Source: Patescibacteria group bacterium
GTDB lineage: Bacteria; Patescibacteriota; Patescibacteriia; JAACEG01; JAGUWE01
Direction: 5' to 3'
Assembly (NCBI GenBank): GCA_020062525.1
Contig: JAGUWE010000025.1
Span: forward strand, 1 to 8,654
Length of the DNA: 8,654 bases
The notes below the pieces were generated by a model that saw only the letters and a list, made by a program, of their open reading frames with translations, was not told the DNA's origin and ran no database searches. Both the position numbers and the translations under genes were made by a program. Every line of letters begins with the position of its first letter. The stretch's first letter is position 1. Below are positions 1-4,958 of this stretch, piece after piece.

Positions 1-98
1 GTAGCTGGAATAGAGCCAAACAAAGGGGCCTTGTTCGTTTAGAGGGTAAAGAGTATGTAGTGCAGGAGGGAGATGTGGTTTTAATAAAGCATGGCTAA
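1..98 (+). CDS. ychF: YchF-type GTPase/ATPase, C-terminal end (partial)
   Basis: Only the last 31 codons are present, read from base 3 to the TAA at 96-98. The peptide contains RLEGKEYVVQEGDVV, which matches the end of the TGS domain of YchF, where RLEGKDY-(I/V)-V-x-DGDV followed by a short tail is the family signature. YchF (OLA1 family) is a ribosome-associated P-loop nucleotidase that hydrolyses ATP in many species. The G domain and coiled coil lie outside the window, so activity cannot be judged. The tail after GDVV is KHG rather than the usual FNV-like ending, a small variation. No other family with this ending comes to mind. Confidence 0.75.
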   Translation, partial: SWNRAKQRGLVRLEGKEYVVQEGDVVLIKHG

Positions 99-100
99 AA

Positions 101-121
101 AATTTCTAATTTCTAATTTTT
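101..121. repeat. Heptamer tandem repeat (AATTTCT-like)
   Basis: Three tandem heptamers, AATTTCT, AATTTCT and AATTTTT, directly follow the ychF stop codon. Near-identical AATTTCC heptamers occur four times inside mnmA (5344-5371), so this low-complexity motif is a recurrent element of this genome rather than a local accident. Confidence 0.6.
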
Positions 122-165
122 AACTTGATAATTCCCTGTGGTCTTGCCGCAGGGTTGCCTTCGTC

Positions 166-237
166 TGTCATTCCCGCGAAAGCTGGAATCCAGAAGAATA
201 ATCAAAGGACTGGATTCCTGCCTACGCAGGAATGACA
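166..237. repeat. Intergenic inverted repeat, 28-nt arms
   Basis: The arms at 166-193 and 210-237 are complementary at 24 of 28 positions around a 16-nt AT-rich loop. The right arm contains a second palindrome (CCTGC...GCAGG). The arms begin TGTCATTCC and end GGAATCCAG, a widespread type of bacterial intergenic palindrome. No transposase is nearby, so a non-autonomous REP- or MITE-like element is the best description. A smaller 8-bp hairpin with a 5-nt loop lies just upstream at 134-154. Neither has a following T tract, so neither is a clear terminator for ychF. The rest of the 99-333 spacer is AT-rich with no gene. Confidence 0.7.
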
Positions 238-333
238 AACAGTGCGTATGTTCAATATCTTGCTACCCCATGCTCTTGACATAGGGTGGTTCATTTGTCA
301 ACCTTTGACTTTTAATTTTTAACTTTTTTATTT

Positions 334-1488
334 ATGTACCGCGGAATAGCAACATTCACCTTGGACTATGGCAAGTGCCCTCGTTGGCTTTTTGAGCGGA
401 TGGTCCGCCTTGGCCGGGAAATGACACGGGTTTTGATTGACGAGTATGGTCCCGACGAATTTATTAAACGCCTCGCTGATCCGGTTTGGTTTCAGTCCTT
501 GGGCACGGTTTTGGCTTTTGACTGGAATGCCAGCGGACTCACGACAATTTTAACAGCGGCTTTAAAAGAAGGCATTCGTGGTCAGGAAAAGTGCCTCGGA
601 GTTTTTATTTGTGGTGGTAAGGGCAAGACCTCTTTAAAAACGCCGGAGGAAATTACAAGTTGGGGCCAAAAATTATCGCTTCCCGAAAACAAAACCAATT
701 CCTTAATTTATAATTCCAAAATGGCGGCTAAAGTGGACAGCTCTTTAGTTCAGGACGGATTTCAGATTTATCATCACACTTTTTTCTTTAGCCGTAATGG
801 TGCTTGGGCAGTCGTGCAACAGGGAATGAATATAGCCAACCAAACGGCGCGGCGTTATCACTGGTTTTCGGAAAAAATTATTGATTTAGTGGTGGAGCCG
901 CATAGCGGCGTTGTTTCGGACAGCCGCGGTGTGGTTTTAAATTTGGTGGCTAAAGAAAGTGATAAGACCAGAAAGTTATCCGCTGAACTTGTTCAAAGCG
1001 GCTACAAAACATTAATGAAAGACATTGAGCTTTTAAGAAAACATTCTTCAACGCTAAGCCGGATGCTGGCACTGAAATTTAAAGGCGAAAAATTAACCTT
1101 TCTGGAATTAGCCAATGCCGAATTTAAAACTCATCCGGTTTTAGCCGAGGATTTTTCCAAGAGTTGTTATTTGGAAAAAATTTTAGCTCGTGTTACCGAC
1201 GAGAAGCCAAAAACCTATGAAGAACTGTTAGCTACTCCGGGTGTCGGCCCAAAAACTATGCGGGCTTTGGCGCTGGTCGGCGAAGTGATCTACGGCGCCG
1301 AGCCGTCTTATGAGGATCCGGCGCGTTACAGTTTTGCCCACGGCGGCAAAGACGCCACGCCTTATCCGGTTGACCGGCCAACCTACGACTTTACCATTCA
1401 AACTATGCAGCGACTGGTGACTAAAACTAAAATCTCCCCTTTTGAGAAAAAAAGAATTAACCAGCGGCTGATCCAACATCCTTTTTAA
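334..1488 (+). CDS. DUF763 domain-containing protein with C-terminal helix-hairpin-helix
   Basis: A 384-residue protein of the DUF763 family, whose biochemical function is not established. Family hallmarks are visible in order: an N-terminal G-I-A...GKCPRWLFERM segment (residues 4-23), FDWNASGLTT (62-71), the glycine-rich ICGGKGK (92-98) followed by TPEEI, the aromatic stretch FQIYHHTFFFSRNGAWAVVQQG (143-164, described here by its ends), and a C-terminal AHGGKDATPYPVDRPTYD. Residues 300-318 contain TPGVGPKTMRALALVGE, which fits a helix-hairpin-helix nucleic-acid-binding motif, so a role in DNA or RNA metabolism is a reasonable inference. The ATG at 334 puts the conserved N-terminal block at residue 4, as in relatives. 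No Shine-Dalgarno sequence precedes it. Length is normal for the family, which to my knowledge is commonest in archaea and thermophiles; acquisition by transfer is possible but not shown. Confidence 0.85.
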   Translation: MYRGIATFTLDYGKCPRWLFERMVRLGREMTRVLIDEYGPDEFIKRLADPVWFQSLGTVLAFDWNASGLTTILTAALKEGIRGQEKCLGVFICGGKGKTSLKTPEEITSWGQKLSLPENKTNSLIYNSKMAAKVDSSLVQDGFQIYHHTFFFSRNGAWAVVQQGMNIANQTARRYHWFSEKIIDLVVEPHSGVVSDSRGVVLNLVAKESDKTRKLSAELVQSGYKTLMKDIELLRKHSSTLSRMLALKFKGEKLTFLELANAEFKTHPVLAEDFSKSCYLEKILARVTDEKPKTYEELLATPGVGPKTMRALALVGEVIYGAEPSYEDPARYSFAHGGKDATPYPVDRPTYDFTIQTMQRLVTKTKISPFEKKRINQRLIQHPF

Positions 1489-1517
1489 ATAATCAACCGA
1501 TCTTTCAAAAGTAATAA

Positions 1518-1524
1518 AAGGAGG
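1518..1524 (+). promoter_or_regulatory. Strong Shine-Dalgarno site for the 114-residue ORF
   Basis: AAGGAGG, a full match to the anti-Shine-Dalgarno complement, lies 5 nt before the ATG at 1530. This fixes the start, although a second ATG at 1569 follows a weaker AAAGGAA. It is one of only two strong ribosome binding sites in the window; the conserved genes lack one. Confidence 0.75.
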
Positions 1525-1529
1525 GGGAA

Positions 1530-1874
1530 ATGATTATCGGCAGTATTAGAAAAAGAAAAAGGAAAGAAATGTTAGATTTTTTTAAAAAAATTGGCCTAAA
1601 TCAGGAAGCGCTTGGTTTTATTGAAAACAGGATAAAAAGAGAAAAAAGAATCAGTCTGATTTTTTTTAATATTTACGGCCAAGACGATCGGGTTCGTTTA
1701 AGAAATCTTGTTATTGATAATGAGGTAAAATTCAAAAAAAGAGGCAATGCCAATTTTTTTGCCAAGCGAATCAGCAGCATAATTCAAGGAACCAACGATT
1801 TACTTCTCGGCGTTCATCTTTCTGATCTTAAGGCCAGCCCCGGCTTTACTAATTGGTGGGAGTATAAAGTTTAG
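1530..1874 (+). CDS. Small basic hypothetical protein (114 aa)
   Basis: I do not recognise this protein. It starts with a strongly basic segment (RKRKRK at residues 7-12), has another basic patch at 36-40 (IKREKR), and ends with aromatic residues (NWWEYKV). No signal peptide, membrane segment, cysteine cluster or nucleotide-binding motif is visible. The alternation of charged and hydrophobic residues suggests a folded cytoplasmic protein, and the basic N-terminus could contact nucleic acid, but that is only inference. The Shine-Dalgarno at 1518-1524 supports real translation, and the transcript ends at the hairpin overlapping the stop codon. It lies 41 bp after the DUF763 gene with no terminator between, so the two may be co-transcribed. 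Confidence 0.65.
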   Translation: MIIGSIRKRKRKEMLDFFKKIGLNQEALGFIENRIKREKRISLIFFNIYGQDDRVRLRNLVIDNEVKFKKRGNANFFAKRISSIIQGTNDLLLGVHLSDLKASPGFTNWWEYKV

Positions 1875-1906
1875 GCGGCAGAATAAAAACCTGACGCCTT
1901 TTTTTT
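1873..1906 (+). terminator. Rho-independent terminator after the 114-aa ORF
   Basis: AGGCG pairs with CGCCT and CAG with CTG, separated by one G·A mismatch, around a 9-nt A-rich loop, followed by seven or more T (1900-1906). The stem begins inside the stop codon. It separates the DUF763 unit from the mazG-like unit. Confidence 0.8.
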
Positions 1907-1933
1907 GGCATTTAAATAAATCCTTGTTATAAT
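1905..1933 (+). promoter_or_regulatory. Sigma-70-type promoter for the mazG-like unit
   Basis: The -35 TTGGCA (1905-1910) and -10 TATAAT (1928-1933) are separated by exactly 17 bp, with a TGT extended -10 directly upstream of TATAAT. The -35 overlaps the T tract of the preceding terminator. The predicted start near 1940 leaves a leader of about 110 nt before the pyrophosphohydrolase gene. A second TATAAT at 1994-1999 lacks a good -35. Confidence 0.8.
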
Positions 1934-1946
1934 TGGCAGTAAGGGA

Positions 1947-1972
1947 GAAAAAGAAAATTTATTTTCTTTTTC
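1947..1972 (+). other. AU-only 11-bp hairpin in the mazG-like leader
   Basis: GAAAAAGAAAA (1947-1957) is perfectly complementary to TTTTCTTTTTC (1962-1972) around a TTTA loop. It would form within about 10 nt of the predicted 5' end. It could protect the RNA end or take part in leader control, but no known riboswitch class fits. The rest of the leader is AT-rich; a six-codon ATG...TAA frame at 2020-2040 has no supporting ribosome binding site. Confidence 0.5.
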
Positions 1973-2052
1973 AACCGAACGAACCAATTTCCTTATAATA
2001 ATTAAGAAAAGATAATAAAATGAATAAATTAAAGAAGTAAAATCATAACTTT

Positions 2053-2382
2053 ATGGATTTTAAGGAGTATCAAAAACTTTCGCGGCGGACTGTGCTTTAT
2101 CCTAATAAAGATAATAATTTTGTTTATCCGACTTTGGGCTTAAGTGGCGAAGCCGGGGAAGTGGCGGAAAAAATCAAAAAAGTTTTGCGCGACAAAAATG
2201 GGGTAGTTGATGAAGTGATTAAAGCCGATTTAGCCAAAGAATTGGGCGATGTTTTGTGGTATTTGACGCAAATTGCCACCGAACTTGGACTTTCGCTTGA
2301 TGAAATAGCTGAAACTAACATTACTAAATTGGTGGATCGGCAAGAAAGAAACAAACTTAAGGGGAGTGGAGATGATAGATAA
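2053..2382 (+). CDS. MazG-family nucleotide pyrophosphohydrolase
   Basis: A 109-residue single-domain MazG-like protein, which hydrolyses nucleoside triphosphates to monophosphates and pyrophosphate, usually to remove non-canonical or damaged nucleotides. The metal-binding signature is complete: GEAGEVAEK (residues 32-40, E33 and E36) followed by KELGDVLWYL (62-71, E63 and D66), which is the E-x2-E...E-x2-D motif of the all-alpha NTP pyrophosphohydrolase superfamily. The C-terminal RNKLKGSGDDR matches the closing segment of the bacterial MazG-like subfamily, so the protein is full length. It is a single domain, unlike the two-domain MazG of E. coli. There is no Shine-Dalgarno; the ATG at 2053 gives the expected short N-terminus. 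The nitroreductase follows after 49 bp and probably shares its transcript. Its exact substrate cannot be read from sequence. Confidence 0.88.
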   Translation: MDFKEYQKLSRRTVLYPNKDNNFVYPTLGLSGEAGEVAEKIKKVLRDKNGVVDEVIKADLAKELGDVLWYLTQIATELGLSLDEIAETNITKLVDRQERNKLKGSGDDR

Positions 2383-2431
2383 ATCTTTAAAATTTCCAAC
2401 TTCTCCCGCTTAGGAATAATTGAAATTTTAT

Positions 2432-2887
2432 ATGGATAAGATTTTCCAAGACCGTCATTCAGTCAGAAGTTTTCAGGATAAAGAAATTAGTAAGAAAGAT
2501 TTAACTGAAATTTTAGAAGCGGCAAATTCAGCGCCTTCAGCCGGCAATTTAAAAGCGCGGGAAATTATTATAGTTAAAGACCAAAAAATAAGAGACGAGT
2601 TGGCCGAAGCAGCTTTGGGCCAAGATTTTGTGGCCGAGGCGCCGTTAGTTTTAGTTTTTTTTGCCGTGCCCGAACACTCAGAGCGAAAATATGGCCAGCG
2701 CGGACGCAATCTTTATACTTTGCAAGATGCCACCATTGCGGCTAGCTTTGCTTGGCTTCAAGCCGTAATTTTAGGATTAGCCGCTTGTTGGGTTGGCGCT
2801 TTTGACGATGATGAAGTTAAAAAGATTTTTAAAACTAAAGATGATTGGCAACCAGTCGCCATTATGCCCATTGGCTATGAAAAATGA
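2432..2887 (+). CDS. Small nitroreductase-family flavoprotein
   Basis: An FMN-dependent oxidoreductase of the nitroreductase superfamily, which transfers electrons from NAD(P)H to nitro-, quinone or similar acceptors in the cytoplasm, usually as a dimer. The N-terminal DRHSVRSF is the FMN-phosphate-binding segment, NSAPSAGNLK the second FMN loop, and QDATIAASFAWLQAVILGL followed by ACWVGAFDDDEVKKIF the central helices. It ends just after the conserved PVAIMPIGY, at YEK. Relatives normally carry 10-20 more residues, so this one (151 residues) has a very short C-terminus; the stop is a clean TGA. I chose the ATG at 2432. A TTG at 2420, after a weak AGGAA, would add four residues. Substrate is unknown. 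No obvious terminator follows. Confidence 0.85.
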   Translation: MDKIFQDRHSVRSFQDKEISKKDLTEILEAANSAPSAGNLKAREIIIVKDQKIRDELAEAALGQDFVAEAPLVLVFFAVPEHSERKYGQRGRNLYTLQDATIAASFAWLQAVILGLAACWVGAFDDDEVKKIFKTKDDWQPVAIMPIGYEK

Positions 2888-2899
2888 TAAAACCTGTCC

Positions 2900-2908
2900 T
2901 GTGGATAA
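2900..2908 (-). promoter_or_regulatory. Single consensus DnaA-box-like 9-mer
   Basis: TGTGGATAA is the exact complement of the classical DnaA box TTATCCACA. It sits 17 bp upstream of the -35 of the predicted RNA gene. Only this one copy is seen in the window, and a random match is not unlikely at this length, so binding is speculative. Confidence 0.25.
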
Positions 2909-2924
2909 CTTTTAGCAAAAGGAC

Positions 2925-2953
2925 TTGACAAGTTTTTTTAAAAATAGTAAAGT
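2925..2953 (+). promoter_or_regulatory. Promoter of the predicted structured RNA
   Basis: A perfect -35 TTGACA (2925-2930) and -10 TAAAGT (2948-2953) with 17-bp spacing predict a start near 2960. No protein gene begins downstream within reach, whereas a highly structured region and a terminator do. Confidence 0.7.
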
Positions 2954-3001
2954 AAAGGCACAATCAACAAACACCACACTCTATATCTCAGCCATTGACG
3001 G

Positions 3002-3046
3002 CACCAAAAACCCAACCAACCCAACCCACAACCCAAACCAAACACA
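3002..3046 (+). other. 45-nt A/C-only linker within the predicted RNA
   Basis: From 3002 to 3046 every base is A or C, with recurring CCAA and CCCA units. Such a sequence cannot pair with itself and would form a single-stranded connector between the 5' strands of helices A and B. In one frame it would encode a run rich in N, P and T, but no coding context surrounds it. Confidence 0.75.
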
Positions 3047-3101
3047 TACTTTTTTTATTGGTAAAAATTTTTCCTTTGTCTTTCAGGGCTTATTAAAATG
3101 T

Positions 3102-3198
3102 CATACTGATCCGCCAGTCGGCGGATTCAGTATCTCACAGAGAATTCAAAAAGAGATCCCGAAACCCGTGTCTGCCGACGAGGCAGGCAAGTTTGGGA
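3102..3198. repeat. Two GC-rich palindromes at the tip of helix D
   Basis: The first hairpin (3103-3133) pairs 13 bp around an AGTC loop, with a TCCGCC/GGCGGA core like the palindrome inside alaS. The second (3157-3198) pairs TCCCGAA-type and TCTGCC/GGCAGG segments around GACGA. Both resemble the intergenic palindromes elsewhere in the window and probably inserted into the terminal loop of helix D. Confidence 0.6.
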
Positions 3199-3409
3199 CG
3201 ACAACTTAAGAATAAGGAATAATAAGCCATGAAAGGCGGGGGATTTTTTCCTTCAGCGTTGGCAGTAGCACTCAATTCCTTAAAGTATGTGTTTTCCGGC
3301 TGGTTAAATAAAACTTGACTGTCCGGAGCTTGTGGGAAAAAAAATATATAGTGTGGTGCTATATCAAAAATGATGTGCTACTGCCAGCACTAAAGGAAGA
3401 AATAGAATG

Positions 3410-3430
3410 ACTCCTCATCGGAGTTTTTTT
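3410..3430 (+). terminator. Rho-independent terminator of the predicted RNA
   Basis: ACTCC (3410-3414) pairs with GGAGT (3420-3424) around TCATC, followed by six T and then ATTT. It lies 7 nt after helix C, giving a discrete 3' end near 3430. Confidence 0.7.
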
Positions 3431-3448
3431 ATTTGGCTTTGTTACTAA

Positions 3449-3538
3449 AAATTGCCAGCTTTGGCAGCTGTTTTTATGTCGCTAAGCACGGTGATTGTGG
3501 CAATTAATGCTCTGACACTTAAAAGCATGAAAATATAA
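3449..3538 (+). pseudogene. Remnant: last ~29 codons of a copper-type P-ATPase
   Basis: In one frame the segment reads PALAAVFMSLSTVIVAINAL then TLKSMKI and a TAA. This fits the final transmembrane helix of P1B-type metal-transporting ATPases, in particular CopB-like enzymes, whose ends contain MSLSTV-(I/V)-VAINA. An in-frame TAA at 3446-3448 precedes it, and nothing of the catalytic domains (DKTGT, HP, GDGxND) is present, so this is a 3' fragment only. A neighbouring frame could read GFVTK just before it, hinting at a frameshift. The 15-bp terminator at 3576 may have belonged to the lost gene. The predicted RNA ends only 18 bp upstream, so the fragment may mark an old recombination junction. 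The family assignment is from memory of the motif. Confidence 0.5.
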
Positions 3539-3575
3539 AATAAAATATTCAAGTCCACGAACATAATTGACACTC

Positions 3576-3617
3576 AGCGAAAAACCTGCTAAGTTTTTAG
3601 CAGGTTTTTCGCTTTTT
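3576..3617 (+). terminator. Very strong rho-independent terminator
   Basis: A perfect 15-bp stem, 3576-3590 with 3599-3613, with an 8-nt loop that can pair further, followed by TTTT. It is the strongest hairpin terminator in the window and closes whatever is transcribed through the ATPase remnant. Confidence 0.85.
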
Positions 3618-3683
3618 GAAAACTAAATAAAACGTATAAAAATCATCTGTTTTAGTAAAGAAAGGACAAAAAGGAGGATTAAG

Positions 3684-3752
3684 ATGAAAAAATTTAAATC
3701 CATTAAAAGAGAAGGTTTTACTGTCAGTCAAATTGATCACCAAAATTTTTGA
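3684..3752 (+). CDS. Possible 22-residue peptide gene with strong ribosome binding site
   Basis: ATG at 3684 opens a 22-codon frame ending in TGA, encoding a lysine-rich peptide beginning MKKFKSIKREGFTVSQ. AAGGAGG at 3671-3677, within AAAAAGGAGGATTAAG, is a full Shine-Dalgarno match with ideal spacing, and a perfect terminator follows at 3786. It has no signal peptide or membrane segment. It lies between two terminators, so it would form its own short transcript, although I see no convincing promoter in 3614-3670. It could be a genuine small protein, a leader peptide, or the start of a decayed gene: the frame continues openly for 11 codons after the TGA. I do not recognise the sequence. Confidence 0.4.
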   Translation: MKKFKSIKREGFTVSQIDHQNF

Positions 3753-3785
3753 AAGGAGAAGGAAAAACAAATAAAATTTCATGCT

Positions 3786-3820
3786 AACCTCTTAAAATCA
3801 TTTAAGAGGTTGTTTTTTTT
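3786..3820 (+). terminator. Rho-independent terminator after the 22-codon ORF
   Basis: AACCTCTTAAA (3786-3796) pairs perfectly with TTTAAGAGGTT (3801-3811) around ATCA, followed by G and eight T. It isolates the small ORF from the deacetylase gene. Confidence 0.85.
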
Positions 3821-3870
3821 GGAAGTTTTGGTAAGATAAAGAAAATCTAACATTTGAAATATAAAAGTTT

Positions 3871-4791
3871 ATGAAAAAATATTTTTTAATTGGTTTGGTT
3901 AGCATTGTTGCTGTTATAGCAATAACTTTTTTGTCTAAAATTTTGCCCGTACAAAGCCAGAAAAACTTTTTGATTACAAATTCTGCTCAAATCGCAAATC
4001 AATCTCAAATACCAGAAATAACAAATAGTGCTATTCAACCAACCACTAAAATTATCAATCAGCGTGCCGAGGCGCCGATTTTTTTTTATCATCATATCCG
4101 GCCATTTGACAGAAATTTAAGCCAAGCCGAACTTGATTTAACTGTCTGGCAAAACATTTTTGAAGAGCAACTTAATTATTTTAGCAAGAATGGTTTTAAT
4201 TCAATTAGTTTAGAAGAACTCCGCAGTTATTTTTATAAAGAGATACCTTTGCCAAGCCGACCATATATTTTAACTTTTGATGATAGCTATGAAGATTTTT
4301 ATCAAGTCGCCTGGCCCTTGCTTCAAAAATATCAAGTTAAAGCCACCATTTTTATTATTACTGATTTTATCGGCCAGCCCGGTTATCTTAGTTGGCCGGA
4401 AATCGAGGAACTGGCTCAAAGTTATTTAATTGAATTTGGCGCGCATACACTTGATCATAAATATTTATCCTTGTCTCCGCCCGAGTTGACTTTTTATCGT
4501 TTGAGCCAGGAAATTTTTGGACCCAAAGCAGAGCTCGAAAAAAGAACCAGTCGCCGCGTTGAATTTTTTTCCTATCCCTACGGTCAGTACAATTATTTAA
4601 TTTTGAATTTAGTCAAAGAAGCAAAATATTTAGGCGCTGTGACAACTGACGGTGGGGTCTGGCAAGAAGCAGAAAAAATTTATGAGCTAAAGCGGTTGCG
4701 GCTTTCCAACGGCGACACAGCCGATAATTTAGGTTATAGATTAAAAGGTTTGCTTTCAGTTCACTATTTCAACTCGGAAAATAATTTTTAG
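3871..4791 (+). CDS. Membrane-anchored polysaccharide deacetylase (NodB/CE4 family)
   Basis: A 306-residue protein with a short basic N-terminus and one hydrophobic helix (about residues 4-22), then a low-complexity N/S/Q/I/T linker to about residue 65, then a NodB-homology domain. It probably removes N-acetyl groups from a surface glycan such as peptidoglycan, outside the membrane. The metal-dependent motifs are present: TFDD (135-138, catalytic-base and metal aspartates), H-T-L-D-H in GAHTLDHKYLS (H192 and H196 as metal ligands) and SYPYG (234-238). The FYHHI segment at 72-76 resembles the YHxI opening of PgaB/IcaB-like deacetylases. Without a clear cleavage site after the helix, it is likely anchored rather than released. 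No Shine-Dalgarno precedes the ATG. The gene stands alone between terminator 3786-3820 and a palindrome-rich spacer. The exact substrate cannot be read. Confidence 0.88.
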   Translation: MKKYFLIGLVSIVAVIAITFLSKILPVQSQKNFLITNSAQIANQSQIPEITNSAIQPTTKIINQRAEAPIFFYHHIRPFDRNLSQAELDLTVWQNIFEEQLNYFSKNGFNSISLEELRSYFYKEIPLPSRPYILTFDDSYEDFYQVAWPLLQKYQVKATIFIITDFIGQPGYLSWPEIEELAQSYLIEFGAHTLDHKYLSLSPPELTFYRLSQEIFGPKAELEKRTSRRVEFFSYPYGQYNYLILNLVKEAKYLGAVTTDGGVWQEAEKIYELKRLRLSNGDTADNLGYRLKGLLSVHYFNSENNF

Positions 4792-4796
4792 GATAC

Positions 4797-4913
4797 GTAA
4801 ATTTTCTTCCAGCGAGAAAATTTACTCAGTCCTCGACGAAATTCCCGTCTTACGGCGAAACCAAGCAATTTCGCCTGCTTGCCCCGTATAATTGCGAAGC
4901 AATTTATTCGGGG
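4797..4913. repeat. Palindrome cluster between the deacetylase and mnmA genes
   Basis: Three hairpins follow each other: a perfect 11-bp stem 4797-4807/4815-4825; GGCGAAA/TTTCGCC with a CCAAGCAA-type loop in about 4853-4874; and 4882-4895/4899-4913 with a GAA loop and one bulge. None is followed by a T tract, so they look like repeat elements rather than terminators. They do not carry the conserved sequence of a T-box or of a riboswitch I know. Confidence 0.55.
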
Positions 4914-4958
4914 TGGATGATCCTAAAAATTACTTTCCTCGTTTTGCTGTAAATTATT

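Larger units (their letters stand above)
2960..3430 (+). ncRNA. Predicted ~470-nt structured noncoding RNA, pseudoknotted, family unknown
   Basis: The stretch between a TTGACA/TAAAGT promoter and a hairpin-T6 terminator has no convincing reading frame but contains long-range complementarity. Helix A is 2972-2986 with 3344-3358 (14 of 15 paired). Helix B is 3041-3052 with 3282-3293 (12 of 12). Helix D is 3073-3095 with 3220-3242 (22 of 23, with several G·U). Helix C is 3243-3271 with 3375-3403 (27 of 29). D ends at 3242 and C begins at 3243, so they can stack end to end. The 3' strands of A and B lie inside the loop of C, making a pseudoknot. Smaller hairpins are 3052-3057/3062-3067 and 3295-3299/3323-3327. 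I searched by eye for tmRNA, RNase P, SRP, 6S and group I/II intron signatures and found none. The pairing is what I see; that it is a functional RNA is inference. Confidence 0.6.

Noticed and set aside
2020..2040. Six-codon leader peptide before the mazG-like gene
   Set aside because: It has no ribosome binding site and no attenuator hairpin; an ATG in such AT-rich sequence is expected by chance.
2925..3209. A 94-codon open frame over the 5' half of the RNA region
   Set aside because: It has a weak non-ATG start lying in the -35 element, no ribosome binding site, a low-complexity N/P/T stretch from the A/C tract, and then reads through palindromic repeats. Structure explains the region better.
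2960..3430. tmRNA, RNase P RNA, group I or group II intron
   Set aside because: There is no tRNA-like 3' end or GATTCGAC block, no GAGGAAAGTC/ACAGAA pair, no domain V, and no disrupted gene with matching flanking exons. The P3/P7-like pseudoknot order is only a loose resemblance to group I, and helix C is far too long for P7.
3456..3475. CAGCT...AGCTG hairpin followed by five T as a terminator
   Set aside because: The stem is only 5 bp and lies inside the coding remnant of the P-ATPase, where the T run is part of Val-Phe codons.
3750..3785. TGA read as glycine, extending the 22-codon ORF
   Set aside because: TGA is the natural stop of both the nitroreductase and alaS, and no conserved ORF here contains an internal TGA, so the genome does not appear to be recoded.
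4797..4958. T-box or riboswitch upstream of mnmA
   Set aside because: The T-box sequence with its GGTGGnACCGCG-like antiterminator element is absent, no terminator follows, and the hairpins look like dispersed palindromes.
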